Source: an uncultured Alistipes sp.
Lineage (GTDB): Bacteria > Bacteroidota > Bacteroidia > Bacteroidales > Rikenellaceae
DNA: 42,499 nucleotides
Assembly: GCA_944321965.1 (NCBI GenBank)
Contig: CALUNH010000019.1
Coordinates: 1 to 42,499 of the forward strand
Direction of reading: 5' to 3'
The position numbers and the translations under genes are program-made. Positions 15,515 through 24,737 of this stretch are shown here, one piece after another. The notes beneath the pieces were generated by a model. That model did not search any database, had not been told where the DNA came from, and saw nothing but the letters and a program-made list of their open reading frames with translations. The number at the start of each line of letters is the position of its first letter. Positions within the stretch are counted from its first letter, which is position 1.

Positions 15515-16450
15515 ATGCACCTGCTCGAACAGTTGCACCGCAACGTAAGGACCATCGCCATGCCCTCGGCCATGGTGGTGGGAGCGTTGCTGTGCCGCCC
15601 GATCGCGGCCCTCGAAACCGCAAGCCATCAGATGATCACCCCGACGCTGATCTTCCTGATGTTGTTTGTCACCTTCTGCCGCGTCAGCCCCAAACAGATG
15701 AAACCCTCGATGCTGCACGTCTGGCTGCTGGCCTTTCAGATTGTCATGTGTGTGGCGGTCTATCTGCTGCTCAAGCCGCTGGACGAAGTGGTGGCCCAGG
15801 GGGCCATGGTTTGTGTGCTGGCTCCCGTGGCCATGGCTGCGGTGGTGATCGCCGGGATGCTCGGCGCCAATGTCGCCACGATGGCTACCTACAGCCTCAT
15901 CTGCAACATGGCAATCGCCCTGGTGGCACCCGCAATCCTGACCTTCACCGGAACAGGCGAGTGCACCTTCGCGCAGATCCTCGCCCGGATCGCCCCGCTG
16001 CTCGTCGGACCCTTTGCCGCCGCGCAGTTCTGCCGCTTCGTCTTCCCGAAACTGGCGAAATGGGTCGGTGAACACGGTCAGATCTCCTTCTACATGTGGC
16101 TCATGTCGCTGCTCGTGATCATCGGACGCACGACCTGCTTCATCATCGACCTGCACGACGCTTCGGTCTCCACGGAGTTGTGGCTGGCCTTTGCGGCGCT
16201 GGTGATCTGTCTGGTGCAGTTCAAGGTCGGACGCACGATCGGACGCCGCTACGGCGATCCCCCGGCCGGAGGTCAGTCGCTCGGTCAGAAAAACACCGTG
16301 CTGGCCGTCTGGATGGCGCAGTCGTTCCTGAATCCCGTCTCCTCGATCGCCCCGACGGCCTACATCGTCTGGCAGAACTTCGTAAATTCCTATCAGATTT
16401 ACCGCAAGGATCAGGAGAAACTGAAAAATCAGACCCGCAGGGCCGAATAA
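15515..16450 (+). CDS. BASS (bile acid:sodium symporter)-type transporter
   Basis: A 311-residue protein with about nine or ten hydrophobic spans. L-I-F-L-M-L-F-V-T-F-C-R-V-S, A-P-V-A-M-A-A-V-V-I-A-G-M-L-G-A-N and the C-terminal G-Q-K-N-T-V-L-A-V-W-M-A-Q-S-F-L-N-P-V-S-S-I-A-P match the two crossing-helix regions of BASS transporters, which take up organic anions with Na+. The substrate need not be bile acid; related members carry small carboxylates. The ATG is 1 base after the YqeY stop, so this is the end of a run starting at 10581. The last codons and stop (GCCGAATAA) are the first unit of a tandem array that follows. Confidence 0.75.
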   Translation: MHLLEQLHRNVRTIAMPSAMVVGALLCRPIAALETASHQMITPTLIFLMLFVTFCRVSPKQMKPSMLHVWLLAFQIVMCVAVYLLLKPLDEVVAQGAMVCVLAPVAMAAVVIAGMLGANVATMATYSLICNMAIALVAPAILTFTGTGECTFAQILARIAPLLVGPFAAAQFCRFVFPKLAKWVGEHGQISFYMWLMSLLVIIGRTTCFIIDLHDASVSTELWLAFAALVICLVQFKVGRTIGRRYGDPPAGGQSLGQKNTVLAVWMAQSFLNPVSSIAPTAYIVWQNFVNSYQIYRKDQEKLKNQTRRAE

Positions 16451-16521
16451 CGCGGGGCCGAATAACCGGGGGTCGAATAATGGGGCCGAATAATGGGGCC
16501 GAATAACCGGGGGTCGAATAA
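16441..16521. repeat. Tandem array containing the BASS stop codon, ~6 units
   Basis: Six units of 10-15 bases, each ending in C-GAATAA and preceded by a G-rich run, begin with the last codons of the transporter. Two unit types occur (GGGGCC-GAATAA and GGGGGTC-GAATAA). Each carries a TAA, so the array contains several stop codons. Confidence 0.85.
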
Positions 16522-16883
16522 CGGGCTCCGGGGAGAAACGGGCCGAAATGCAGGCTGCGGGCCGGAGTTATAGGCGAATAGCTGCGGGCCGATTCGGAGG
16601 GCCCGAACGGTATTTCCGGGAGCGGGAGGGTAATTCCTCCCGCTCCCGCCGTATCGGGCCGAAGGTATCAGGAAGAGGCCGGGACCGGATGACCGGGCAG
16701 TTAGCGATCGAAAGCAGGGCCGGGACCGGATGGCCGGGCGGGTGCGGTCAGAATCGGGATCGGTGCCGGGTGAATGCCGAAAACAAGGCCGGGGCAGTGT
16801 CGGGGTGGTCCCGAAAACAGGACCGAAAACAGGACCGGGGGGGGCCGCGCGGGCGGGCAGTCTCCGATACCCTCCCTCTCGGC
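16451..16883. other. G-rich, repeat-filled intergenic region
   Basis: No gene is seen. The region holds the GAATAA array, a strong GC hairpin (16618-16647) and two near-identical 20-base segments, GGGACCGGATGACCGGG-type, at 16678 and 16719 (41 bases apart, one mismatch). Further short GGACCGAAAACA repeats lie near 16815. It separates convergent genes. Confidence 0.7.
16618..16647 (+). terminator. GC-rich hairpin after the BASS gene
   Basis: A perfect 12-bp stem GGGAGCGGGAGG / CCTCCCGCTCCC with a six-base loop. There is no T-tract, so termination is less certain; it is symmetric and may serve both converging units. Confidence 0.45.
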
Positions 16884-17468
16884 CTACGATTTGTCGAGAA
16901 AGTGCGGGAACAGCAGCGTGGCAAGCGGAAGGTAGTCGCCCAGGTCCTCGCGCAGCAGTTTCAGACAGCGCTGGATCTCCCGCGTGACCTTCCGGACCGA
17001 AACCTGGTACTCCTCGGCAATCTCCTGGTAGGTCCGCTCCTCGAACCGGCTCGCCATGAAGATCCGCGCCGAAAGCTCCGGCATCTCCGACAACCGCCGC
17101 CGGAAAATCTCCTCCACCTCCGCCCGGAAAAGCGTCTTCGCCAGGTCGCACTCTTCGAGGGCCGCCAGGTTCTCGCGGATGTTCCGCAGACCGATCTGAT
17201 AGATTTGCTGGTGGGTCTGCAGGTGCTGCTGCTTCGCGCGCAGGGCGTCGATACATTTGTGGCGGATGATCCCCAGCAGGTAGGCCGGGATGTTTTCCGT
17301 CACGCTGCCGATCTCCCGACGCTTCTCCCAGCAGTGCATGAAGCAGTCCGTCACGAGGTCCTCGGCCTGCGCACGGTCCCGAAGGTAGGAGCACGCAATG
17401 AGCACGAACCGCGGCTTGTACTCGGCGTACAGCCGGTCGAATTCCTGCATATCCATCTGCTGAAACAT
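16884..17468 (-). CDS. ECF-type RNA polymerase sigma factor
   Basis: A 194-residue protein. Region 2 is F-D-R-L-Y-A-E-Y-K-P-R-F-V-L-I-A-C-S-Y-L then A-E-D-L-V-T-D-C-F-M-H-C-W and I-P-A-Y-L-L-G-I-I-R-H-K-C-I-D; region 4 is L-P/M-type 'L-S-E-M-P-E-L-S-A-R-I-F-M' then T-Y-Q-E-I-A-E-E-Y-Q-V-S-V-R-K-V. It resembles the Bacteroides-type ECF factors that work with FecR and SusC. ATG 17468 was chosen because a TTG-initiated longer frame would begin inside the -7 box. It is divergent from fecR, unlike the common sigma-FecR-SusC order on one strand. Confidence 0.9.
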   Translation of the reverse strand: MFQQMDMQEFDRLYAEYKPRFVLIACSYLRDRAQAEDLVTDCFMHCWEKRREIGSVTENIPAYLLGIIRHKCIDALRAKQQHLQTHQQIYQIGLRNIRENLAALEECDLAKTLFRAEVEEIFRRRLSEMPELSARIFMASRFEERTYQEIAEEYQVSVRKVTREIQRCLKLLREDLGDYLPLATLLFPHFLDKS

Positions 17469-17495
17469 CGGAGGTCGTCTGTTTTTTTGTGTCGT

Positions 17496-17528
17496 CAAAG
17501 TTAAGATTTATTCCGCGAAAAAAACAAA
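17496..17528 (-). promoter_or_regulatory. Promoter of the ECF sigma gene
   Basis: On the minus strand TTTG (17525-17528) and TAACTTTG (17496-17503) are 21 bases apart, matching the Bacteroidetes consensus. The start codon at 17468 is 27 bases downstream. This is a housekeeping-type promoter, so the sigma gene may be expressed constitutively and held by the anti-sigma factor. Confidence 0.65.
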
Positions 17529-17690
17529 ATCAATTTTGCGAATTTTTCAAACGTCTGATAATTATGATGTTGGATATTTGTAAAATTTTAAGGAAATTCT
17601 CGAAAATATTTATTTGACGAAATTTCGCCGAAACGGGGGTAAACCGACCCGCGCTCAACCGACTATATAATAAACCGGAAAGCGAAGATC

Positions 17691-18644
17691 ATGGATCAGG
17701 AACTCTTATTCAGCTATTTTCGGGGCGAAACCACCCCGCAGGAGGAGGAGCGCATCCTCACCTGGATCGAAGCCTCGGAGGACAACCTCCGGGAATTCCG
17801 CAAGGCCCACGTGTTGTTCGCCGGATTGGCGCTCTATGCCCCGAGGCCGGAGACCGTACGCCCCGCGGTGCCGCTGGGCCGCCGGATCGGACGTCGGGTG
17901 CTCCGTCATGCCGTCCGTGCCGCCGCCGTGGTGCTCCTGGCCGTCGGGGCCGCCTATTTCGGAAAGAGTTATTACCGGCATTCGCTGTCCGGATGCGAGA
18001 CGGTGATCTCCGTACCCGCCGGGCAGCGGATGCAGATGACCCTGGCGGACGGCACCCGCGTGCGGCTCAATGCCGGAACGACCCTCGAATACCCGGTCGT
18101 GTTCGCCCGGGAGACCCGCCGGGTGAAACTCTCCGGCGAAGCCTTCTTCGAGGTCGCGCACGATGCGAAGCACCCCTTCGTGGTCGAGACCTTCGCCTCC
18201 GACATCCGGGTCCTCGGAACCGTGTTCAACGTGCGGGCCGACGAGGAGCGCGCCAGTTTCTCAACCACGCTGGTCGAGGGGAAGGTTCAGGTCACCAGCC
18301 GCATCGACCCCGCCGAGTCCATCGTCATGCAGCCCAACGACATGGTTGTCCTGGAGAACGGGCGGCTCTACAAGGAGCGGGTCCCCGATTTCGCCGACCT
18401 GTGCTGGACCGAAGGGTTGATCCATCTGAAGAAGATGCCCTTCGAGGAGCTGATGCAGACCTTCGAACGCGCCTTCGACGTCCAGATTCGCATCGAACGG
18501 GACGACATGCCGCAGATCGACGTGATGAGCGGCGAAATCCGCATCTCGGACGGCGTGGAGTATGCCCTGCACGTGCTGCAGCAGGTCTGCTCCGAATTCT
18601 CCTACACCCGCGACGAAAAGAGCAACGTCATCGTGATCCGTTGA
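17691..18644 (+). CDS. FecR-type anti-sigma factor
   Basis: This 317-residue protein has a cytoplasmic N-terminal helix bundle (~1-70; F-R-G-E-T-T-P-Q-E-E-E-R-I-L-T-W-I), one membrane span at ~75-92 (A-A-A-V-V-L-L-A-V-G-A-A-Y-F), and a periplasmic FecR domain: V-P-A-G-Q-R-M-Q-M-T-L-A-D-G-T-R-V-R-L-N-A-G-T-T-L-E-Y-P, G-E-A-F-F-E-V-A-H-D, V-L-G-T-V-F-N-V-R-A. The C-terminal ~80 residues form the STN-like repeat that contacts the SusC signalling domain. FecR proteins hold or activate the sigma factor in response to a ligand-bound SusC. It lies directly before susC and divergent from the sigma gene. Confidence 0.9.
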   Translation: MDQELLFSYFRGETTPQEEERILTWIEASEDNLREFRKAHVLFAGLALYAPRPETVRPAVPLGRRIGRRVLRHAVRAAAVVLLAVGAAYFGKSYYRHSLSGCETVISVPAGQRMQMTLADGTRVRLNAGTTLEYPVVFARETRRVKLSGEAFFEVAHDAKHPFVVETFASDIRVLGTVFNVRADEERASFSTTLVEGKVQVTSRIDPAESIVMQPNDMVVLENGRLYKERVPDFADLCWTEGLIHLKKMPFEELMQTFERAFDVQIRIERDDMPQIDVMSGEIRISDGVEYALHVLQQVCSEFSYTRDEKSNVIVIR

Positions 18645-18757
18645 CGAAAACGTTGGCCGCAAACCATATCCTTGAAGTTATACCTGCTAACCCCGTTCTG
18701 CCTATGAGAAAATAACGATCGCATACCTCCAACCTGCCGACCGTTATCGAAAAAAAT

Positions 18758-18786
18758 GGTCTGCGAATCCACCCAATTCGCAGACC
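18758..18786 (+). other. Hairpin in the SusC leader
   Basis: GGTCTGCGAA and TTCGCAGACC form a 10-bp stem around a nine-base loop in the 198-base gap between fecR and susC. There is no T-tract. It could partly end the fecR transcript or be a leader structure controlling susC; which cannot be told. Confidence 0.5.
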
Positions 18787-18842
18787 GCAGATAATGGTCA
18801 ACCTGAAACTCAGTAACCTATTATCCTTAATTCTGCAAAAGT

Positions 18843-21800
18843 ATGGAAAAAACAGGATTCACCCAAAAAATCGGGAGACTGTTTCGACTTGCCTTGCTTG
18901 TTTGTTTGAGCGGCGCCGTACTCCCGGCCGAAGCTCAGACGGCCCGCGTCTCGCTCGACCTCCGGGATGCCTCGCTGGAACAGGCCATGAACGAGATCAA
19001 AAGGCAGACCCGCTACCTCTTCATCAACCGCGATGTCGAGGACCTGAACCGACACAAGGTAAGTATCAATGTTTCAAACGAATTGATTACTACGGTGCTG
19101 AACCGTATTTTCCCGCCTTTCGGCATCGACTATTCGATTGACGGGAAGAGCATCATCCTCTCCAAACGCCAGCAACCCGTCTCCGAACCGGTCGAGGTCC
19201 GGGGCCGCGTGACCGATGCCAAGGGACAGCCCGTCGTCGGCGCCTCGGTCATCATCCGCGGCACCACCCAGGGCGTCTCGACCGATGCCGAGGGGCGTTT
19301 CGCGCTGCGGGTCCCGCCTCCCGTCGCAACGGCCCAGCTGGAGATCAACTACCTGGGATATGAACCGGTGATCGTCTCCGTGGGCAGCCGAACGTCGTTC
19401 GACGTCACGCTCGAAGAGGCCGCTGCCGAGATCGAATCGGTAGTCGTCACGGCCCTCGGCATTCAGCGCGAGGAGAAGGCCCTTTCGTACAACGTCCAGC
19501 AGATCGACGCGGCGGACATCACCACCGTGAAGGACGCCAACTTCATGAACTCGCTGGCGGGCAAGGTCGCCGGTGTGACGATCAACGCCTCGTCGTCGGG
19601 TGTCGGCGGCGCCACGAAGGTGGTGCTGCGCGGTAACAAGTCGATCTCGCAGTCGTCGAATGCGCTGTATGTCATCGACGGCATCCCGATGTACAACTTC
19701 GGCGGCGGAGGCGGCACGGAGTTCGACTCGAAGGGCGCCACGGAGTCCATTGCCGACATCAACCCCGAAGACATCGAGTCGATCTCGGTGCTGACGGGCG
19801 CTGCGGCCGCGGCCCTCTACGGTTCGAACGCCGCCAACGGTGCAGTGATGATTACCACGAAGAAGGGAGAGTCCGGTGCCTTGAAGGTGACGCTTTCGAG
19901 CAATACGGAGTTTCTGAATCCCTTCGTGCTGCCGGAGTTCCAGAACCGTTACGGCACGGGGCTCAATGGATCGGCCTCCGGTTCCTCCGTGTACAGTTGG
20001 GGTCAGAAACTCACCCCGGCGGCCCGGACCGGCTACACCCCGGAGGATTTTCTCGAAACCGGCCATGTCTATACGAACGCCGTGACGGTCTCGGGCGGAA
20101 CGGACCGCAACCAGACCTACTTTTCGGCCGCGTCGGTCAATTCCGACGGAATCATTCCCAACAACGAATACGACCGTTACAACTTTACGTTCCGCAATAC
20201 CAGCTATTTTCTGAAGGACAAACTCCGGTTGGACGCTTCGGCAAGCTATATCTATCAGCAGGACCAGAACATGACCAACCAGGGTGTCTATTCGAACCCG
20301 CTGGTGCCGGCCTATTTGTTCCCGCGGGGTACGGATTTCGAGGCCTACCGGATCTTCGAACGCTATAATCCGGCGTCGAAACTCATGGAGCAGTTCTGGT
20401 CGTCGGATCTCGAGGGCGGTGACCTTCGGATGCAGAATCCCTACTGGATCGCCTACCGCAACCTTCGCAATACGGACAAGAAGCGTTACATGTTGTCGTT
20501 TTCGGCCTCGTATGATATTCTTCCGTGGCTGAATGTGGCCGGGCGGGTTCGGATCGACAACGCCAACTCGCTCTACACGCAAAAACTCTACGCTTCGTCG
20601 AACACGACAATCACGGACGGCGGCAAGAACGGCCACTACACCGAGCAGCGCGAATACGACACGCAGACCTATGCCGACGTGATGGTCAATATCAACAAGA
20701 CCTTCGGCGACGACTGGTCGCTGCAGGCCAACGTCGGCGCCTCGATCAACAACGTGAAAACCGACCTGCTGTCGTACCGGGGCCCGATCCAGGAGAACGG
20801 CCTTCCGAACGTCTTCAACGTCTTCGACCTCGACGACTCGAAGAAACGGGCCGAGAAGTCGGGCTGGCAGGAGCAGACCCAGTCGATCTTCGCCTCGGTG
20901 GAGGTGGGGTGGCGGCAGATGCTCTACCTGACCCTCACGGGCCGCAACGACTGGGCCTCGCAACTGGCCGAATCGCCCGAATCGTCGTTCTTCTATCCGT
21001 CGGTCGGATTGTCGTGGGTGCCCACCTCGCTCTGGGATCTGGGCAATGCGCTGTCCTATCTGAAAATCCGCGGTTCGATCGCCTCGGTGGGTATGCCCTT
21101 CCCGCGCCATCTGACGATCCCGACCTACGAATACGACGCCACAAACAAGGTCTGGACCGCCAAGACCCACTATCCGATCGGCGACCTCTACCCGGAACGG
21201 ACCCGCACCTACGAGTTGGGTCTCGACGCGCGGCTGTGGAAGCATGTCAGCCTCTCGGCATCGTGGTATTGGGCCGACACCTACAACCAGACTTTCGACC
21301 CGCAGATCTCCGTATCGTCGGGCTACTCGACCATCTACCTCCAGACGGGCCACGTCCGCAATACGGGTGTCGAGGCTTCGGCCGGGTATGACAACACCTG
21401 GGGAGACTTCCGCTGGGGGACGAACTTCACCTTCTCGTGGAACCGCAACGAGATCGTCGAGCTGGTCCACAACTACGTCCATCCCGAGACCGGCGAGCTG
21501 ATCTCGAAGGACCGCCTGGAGATCAAGGGCCTCGGCAAGGCGAAGTACATCCTCAAGCCGGGCGGTACGCTGGGCGACCTCTATACCAACTCCGATCTGG
21601 TCTATAACCGCGAGGGCTTCATCGAGGTGGACAAGAGCGGCAACGTGGCCGTCAAGGACGACTACATGGAGGACATCTATCTCGGGTCGGTCTTCCCGAA
21701 ATACAACCTCGCCTGGCGCAACGACTTTTCATGGAAGGGCGTGAATCTCGGCGTGCTCTTCACGGCGCGCATCGGCGGCATCTGCTACTCCGCCACGCAG

Positions 21801-22190
21801 GCCAACATGGACCTCTACGGCGTTTCGGAGGCTTCGGCCGCGGCGCGCGATGCCGGGGGCGTTCTGATCAACGGACGCCAGACGATCGATGCCCAGAAGT
21901 GGTATCAGGCCATCGGCGCCCAGTCGGGACTCCCGCAGTACTACACCTATTCGGCCACGAACTTCCGCCTGCAGGAACTTTCGTTAGGCTATACGCTCCC
22001 CGCAAAGTGGTTCCGCGACAAGATGCGCATGACCGTCTCGTTCGTCGGCCGCAACCTCTGGATGATCTACTGCAAGGCACCCTTCGACCCCGAAGCCGTC
22101 GCTTCGACCGGGCTGAACTATCAGGGTATCGACTACTTCATGATGCCGTCGCTGCGCAGCCTGGGTTTCAACGTCAAATTCCAATTCTAA
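18843..22190 (+). CDS. SusC-type TonB-dependent outer membrane transporter with STN signalling domain
   Basis: This is a 1115-residue protein. Signal peptide ~1-31; STN domain at ~32-108 (L-D-L-R-D-A-S-L-E-Q-A-M-N-E-I and V-L-N-R-I-F-P-P-F-G-I-D-Y); carboxypeptidase-like beta domain at ~118-195 (V-T-D-A-K-G-Q-P-V-V-G-A-S-V-I-I-R-G-T); then the plug (Y-V-I-D-G-I-P-M-Y-N, S-I-S-V-L-T-G-A-A-A-A-A-L-Y-G-S-N-A-A-N-G-A-V) and a 22-strand barrel ending G-F-N-V-K-F-Q-F. It imports oligosaccharide across the outer membrane using TonB energy, with the SusD lid next door. The STN domain marks it as the sensor for the FecR/ECF sigma pair. Confidence 0.95.
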   Translation: MEKTGFTQKIGRLFRLALLVCLSGAVLPAEAQTARVSLDLRDASLEQAMNEIKRQTRYLFINRDVEDLNRHKVSINVSNELITTVLNRIFPPFGIDYSIDGKSIILSKRQQPVSEPVEVRGRVTDAKGQPVVGASVIIRGTTQGVSTDAEGRFALRVPPPVATAQLEINYLGYEPVIVSVGSRTSFDVTLEEAAAEIESVVVTALGIQREEKALSYNVQQIDAADITTVKDANFMNSLAGKVAGVTINASSSGVGGATKVVLRGNKSISQSSNALYVIDGIPMYNFGGGGGTEFDSKGATESIADINPEDIESISVLTGAAAAALYGSNAANGAVMITTKKGESGALKVTLSSNTEFLNPFVLPEFQNRYGTGLNGSASGSSVYSWGQKLTPAARTGYTPEDFLETGHVYTNAVTVSGGTDRNQTYFSAASVNSDGIIPNNEYDRYNFTFRNTSYFLKDKLRLDASASYIYQQDQNMTNQGVYSNPLVPAYLFPRGTDFEAYRIFERYNPASKLMEQFWSSDLEGGDLRMQNPYWIAYRNLRNTDKKRYMLSFSASYDILPWLNVAGRVRIDNANSLYTQKLYASSNTTITDGGKNGHYTEQREYDTQTYADVMVNINKTFGDDWSLQANVGASINNVKTDLLSYRGPIQENGLPNVFNVFDLDDSKKRAEKSGWQEQTQSIFASVEVGWRQMLYLTLTGRNDWASQLAESPESSFFYPSVGLSWVPTSLWDLGNALSYLKIRGSIASVGMPFPRHLTIPTYEYDATNKVWTAKTHYPIGDLYPERTRTYELGLDARLWKHVSLSASWYWADTYNQTFDPQISVSSGYSTIYLQTGHVRNTGVEASAGYDNTWGDFRWGTNFTFSWNRNEIVELVHNYVHPETGELISKDRLEIKGLGKAKYILKPGGTLGDLYTNSDLVYNREGFIEVDKSGNVAVKDDYMEDIYLGSVFPKYNLAWRNDFSWKGVNLGVLFTARIGGICYSATQANMDLYGVSEASAAARDAGGVLINGRQTIDAQKWYQAIGAQSGLPQYYTYSATNFRLQELSLGYTLPAKWFRDKMRMTVSFVGRNLWMIYCKAPFDPEAVASTGLNYQGIDYFMMPSLRSLGFNVKFQF

Positions 22191-23798
22191 ATGAACAGCA
22201 AGACCATGAAAACTACGAATCATAACGTGCAGCGGCTGCTGCTGGCGGTCGTGCTGCTCGCTTCGGCGGCCTGTACGGGCGACTTCGCGGACATCAACCG
22301 AAATCCCAACGAAGTGACCGACGAACAGTTGCAGGCCAACAACTACAAGATCGGTACGAACCTCAAAACCCTGCAGGGACTTGTCGTCCCGACGCAGGAG
22401 CACATGTATCAGTTCCTGGAGAGCCTCGTCGGAGGCCCCTATGCGGGTTATATCGGCGCCACGGTCGACACCTGGCAGAACAAGTTCGAGACCTTCAACG
22501 CCTCGGCCGACTGGCGCAAGTGGCCCTTCGTGAACGTCATCAGCGAAACCTACCCGGCCTACCGCGCCATCATCAACGGCACGGACGACGCGACGGCCCA
22601 TGCACTGGCCGCCGTCTGCCGCATCGCCATCATGCAGCGCGTGTCGGACTCCTACGGCCCGATCCCCTACACGCAGATCATGGCCGACAAGACCGAATCG
22701 CTCGAAGTGGCCTACGACACGCAGCAGGAGGCTTATGCGGCGATGTTCGGGGAGTTGGACGCGGCGATTGCCTCGCTGGAGGACAACCTCACGCTGCCGT
22801 CCGACGCCTTCGGCCGCTACGACGGGGTCTATGCGGGCAATATCGCGCAGTGGCTGAAGTTCGCCAACTCGCTGAAGCTGCGCATGGCGATGCGCCTGAC
22901 GGAGGTGAAGCCCGAACTGGCGAAGGCAAAGGCTGCCGAAGCGATTGCCGGGGGCGTCATCACGACGAATGCCGACAATGCGCGGATGCAGACGGCGGAC
23001 AACCGCATGACGCTGATCTACAACGACTGGGGCGACCATCGCGTCGGTGCCGACATCATCAATTACATGAACGGCTACAACGACCCGCGGCGTGAGAAGA
23101 TGTTCACGACCGTGCGGATCGTCTCGGGCGGGCAGGAGACCCAGGGCTACGCCGGGATCCGCATCGGCATCAGCGTCACGAGCAAGGCCACGGCCGTCTC
23201 CTCCTATTCGAACATGCTCATCACGGGGTCGGACCCCTACCTGTGGATGAATGCCGCGGAGGTGACCTTCCTGCGTGCGGAGTACGAACTGCGCTGGGGC
23301 TCGGCTGCCGAGGCGAAGGCGCTCTACGAGGAGGCGATCCGGCTGTCGTTCGAGGAGCGGGGAGCAGGCGGCGCCGACGCCTACATTACCGATGCCACGA
23401 GCACTCCGGCGGCCTATGTCGATCCGATCGGCAAGAATTCGGTTTCGACGCCGCAGAGCAGCGTGACGATCGCCTGGGACGACAAGGCCACGGACATCGA
23501 GACGAACCTCGAAAAGATCATCACCCAGAAGTGGATTGCCATCTTCCCGCTGGGAACGGAGGCGTGGGCCGAACACCGGCGCACGGGCTATCCGCGGCTG
23601 CTGCCGGTGGTTGAGAATGCCAGCGGCGGGACGGTGGATTCGTCGCTCGGGGCGCGGCGCCTGACGTACCCCGTGGAGGAGTACACCGAGAACCCGACGC
23701 ACCTGCAGGCGGCCATCGCCGACCTGAACAGCGAATCCGTCAACGGCGGGGGCGACACGCAGGGGACCCGCGTGTGGTGGGACCGCAAAAACCTTTAA
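22191..23798 (+). CDS. SusD/RagB-family glycan-binding outer membrane lipoprotein
   Basis: A 535-residue protein whose ATG directly follows the susC stop. The signal peptide ends S-A-A-C at ~27. The body is helical with TPR-like repeats: N-R-N-P-N-E-V near the start, C-R-I-A-I-M-Q-R-V-S-D-S-Y-G-P-I-P-Y, W-L-K-F-A-N-S-L-K-L-R-M-A-M-R, F-L-R-A-E-Y-E-L-R-W-G and K-W-I-A-I-F-P-L-G-T-E-A-W, as in SusD-like proteins of the SusD_2 type. It closes over the SusC barrel and binds the glycan. A second ATG at 22206 is an alternative start. Probably translated together with susC. Confidence 0.9.
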   Translation: MNSKTMKTTNHNVQRLLLAVVLLASAACTGDFADINRNPNEVTDEQLQANNYKIGTNLKTLQGLVVPTQEHMYQFLESLVGGPYAGYIGATVDTWQNKFETFNASADWRKWPFVNVISETYPAYRAIINGTDDATAHALAAVCRIAIMQRVSDSYGPIPYTQIMADKTESLEVAYDTQQEAYAAMFGELDAAIASLEDNLTLPSDAFGRYDGVYAGNIAQWLKFANSLKLRMAMRLTEVKPELAKAKAAEAIAGGVITTNADNARMQTADNRMTLIYNDWGDHRVGADIINYMNGYNDPRREKMFTTVRIVSGGQETQGYAGIRIGISVTSKATAVSSYSNMLITGSDPYLWMNAAEVTFLRAEYELRWGSAAEAKALYEEAIRLSFEERGAGGADAYITDATSTPAAYVDPIGKNSVSTPQSSVTIAWDDKATDIETNLEKIITQKWIAIFPLGTEAWAEHRRTGYPRLLPVVENASGGTVDSSLGARRLTYPVEEYTENPTHLQAAIADLNSESVNGGGDTQGTRVWWDRKNL

Positions 23799-23809
23799 CG
23801 ACTGACACC

Positions 23810-24730
23810 ATGAAAAACAACATCATAACCAAACTGTTCCGCTGCATGGCGGTCATGCTGCCCGCATTGGCGGCCGCTGCGTGCAGCGACTGGACCGAGA
23901 CGGAGGCTGTCGAACGGCAGGTCCAGCGGCCCGCCAATCAGGATCCGGCTTTTTGGGCGGAGTACACGGCCGCACTGCGTGCCTACAAGCAGAGCGAGCA
24001 TTTCCTGACCTACGCGCGGCTTTATAATTCGCCCGTGCCCTCCGCGAGCGAGAAGGACTACATGCGCTGCCTGCCCGACTCGCTGGACATCGTGTCGCTG
24101 ACGAATGCCGACAACTTTTCGCAGTTCGACGCCGAGGACATGGCCACGATGCACGAAAAGGGCACGCGGGTGCTCTACCAGGTGGACTACGCGGCCCGAA
24201 AAAGCGAATTTTCGGGAGAGGCGGCCCTCAAAACCTACCTCGACGATGTAATCGCCGCGGTCCGGACATACGGGCTGGACGGCTATTCGTTCACGGCCGA
24301 TCCGCTGGATGCGGCGGCGACGGCATCGATTGTTGCGACGCTTTCGGCGGCCAAAACGGACGGCCAGCTGCTGGTCTATGAGGGCAATCCGCTCTTCGTG
24401 GCTGCGGCGGACCGCGCGAAACTGGACTATGTGGTCCTGGATACCGAGGCGACGACCGACATCACGACCCTGAAGCTGCAGGTGGTCAATGCCACGGGCT
24501 ACGCGGGCATCGACGCCGGACGGCTGCTGCTGGCGGCTGCGGCCGGGGCTCCGCTCTACGACGAGGATGTCGTCGAACATGCCGCCATTACGGAGATGTC
24601 CGCCCGGGTCGTGTCGCTGGGTCCGCTGGCGGGGCTGGCGGCCTACGACCTCCACAACGACTATTACGATGTCGCCCGCAACTACCCGCTGCTGAGCGAC
24701 GCCATCCAACTGTTGAATCCTTCCAAATAA
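23810..24730 (+). CDS. GH18-like surface lipoprotein lacking the catalytic motif
   Basis: A 306-residue protein. The signal peptide ends A-A-A-A-C at Cys25. The rest looks like a short TIM-barrel of the GH18 type: S-L-D-I-V-S-L-T-N-A-D-N-F near strand 2, a V-R-T-Y-G-L-D-G-Y-S-F-T-A-D segment at ~151-164, and Y-V-V-L-D-T-E near strand 6. In active GH18 endo-N-acetylglucosaminidases the corresponding segment is D-G-x-D-x-D-x-E. Here it is D157-G-Y-S160-F-T162-A-D164, so the Asp pair and the Glu proton donor are missing. It should bind but not cut; such proteins sit right after SusD in the BT3985 position of Bacteroides N-glycan loci. The function is inferred from context. Confidence 0.7.
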   Translation: MKNNIITKLFRCMAVMLPALAAAACSDWTETEAVERQVQRPANQDPAFWAEYTAALRAYKQSEHFLTYARLYNSPVPSASEKDYMRCLPDSLDIVSLTNADNFSQFDAEDMATMHEKGTRVLYQVDYAARKSEFSGEAALKTYLDDVIAAVRTYGLDGYSFTADPLDAAATASIVATLSAAKTDGQLLVYEGNPLFVAAADRAKLDYVVLDTEATTDITTLKLQVVNATGYAGIDAGRLLLAAAAGAPLYDEDVVEHAAITEMSARVVSLGPLAGLAAYDLHNDYYDVARNYPLLSDAIQLLNPSK

Positions 24731-24737
24731 GTGAGCC

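Noticed and set aside
17469-17498. TTG start ten codons upstream for the ECF sigma factor
   Set aside because: It lies inside the -7 box of the gene's own promoter, so it would not be transcribed.
19074-21482. An 802-codon open frame antisense to susC
   Set aside because: It mirrors the codon pattern of susC, starts in the middle of nothing, and its translation is Arg/Val/Gly-rich without any family look.
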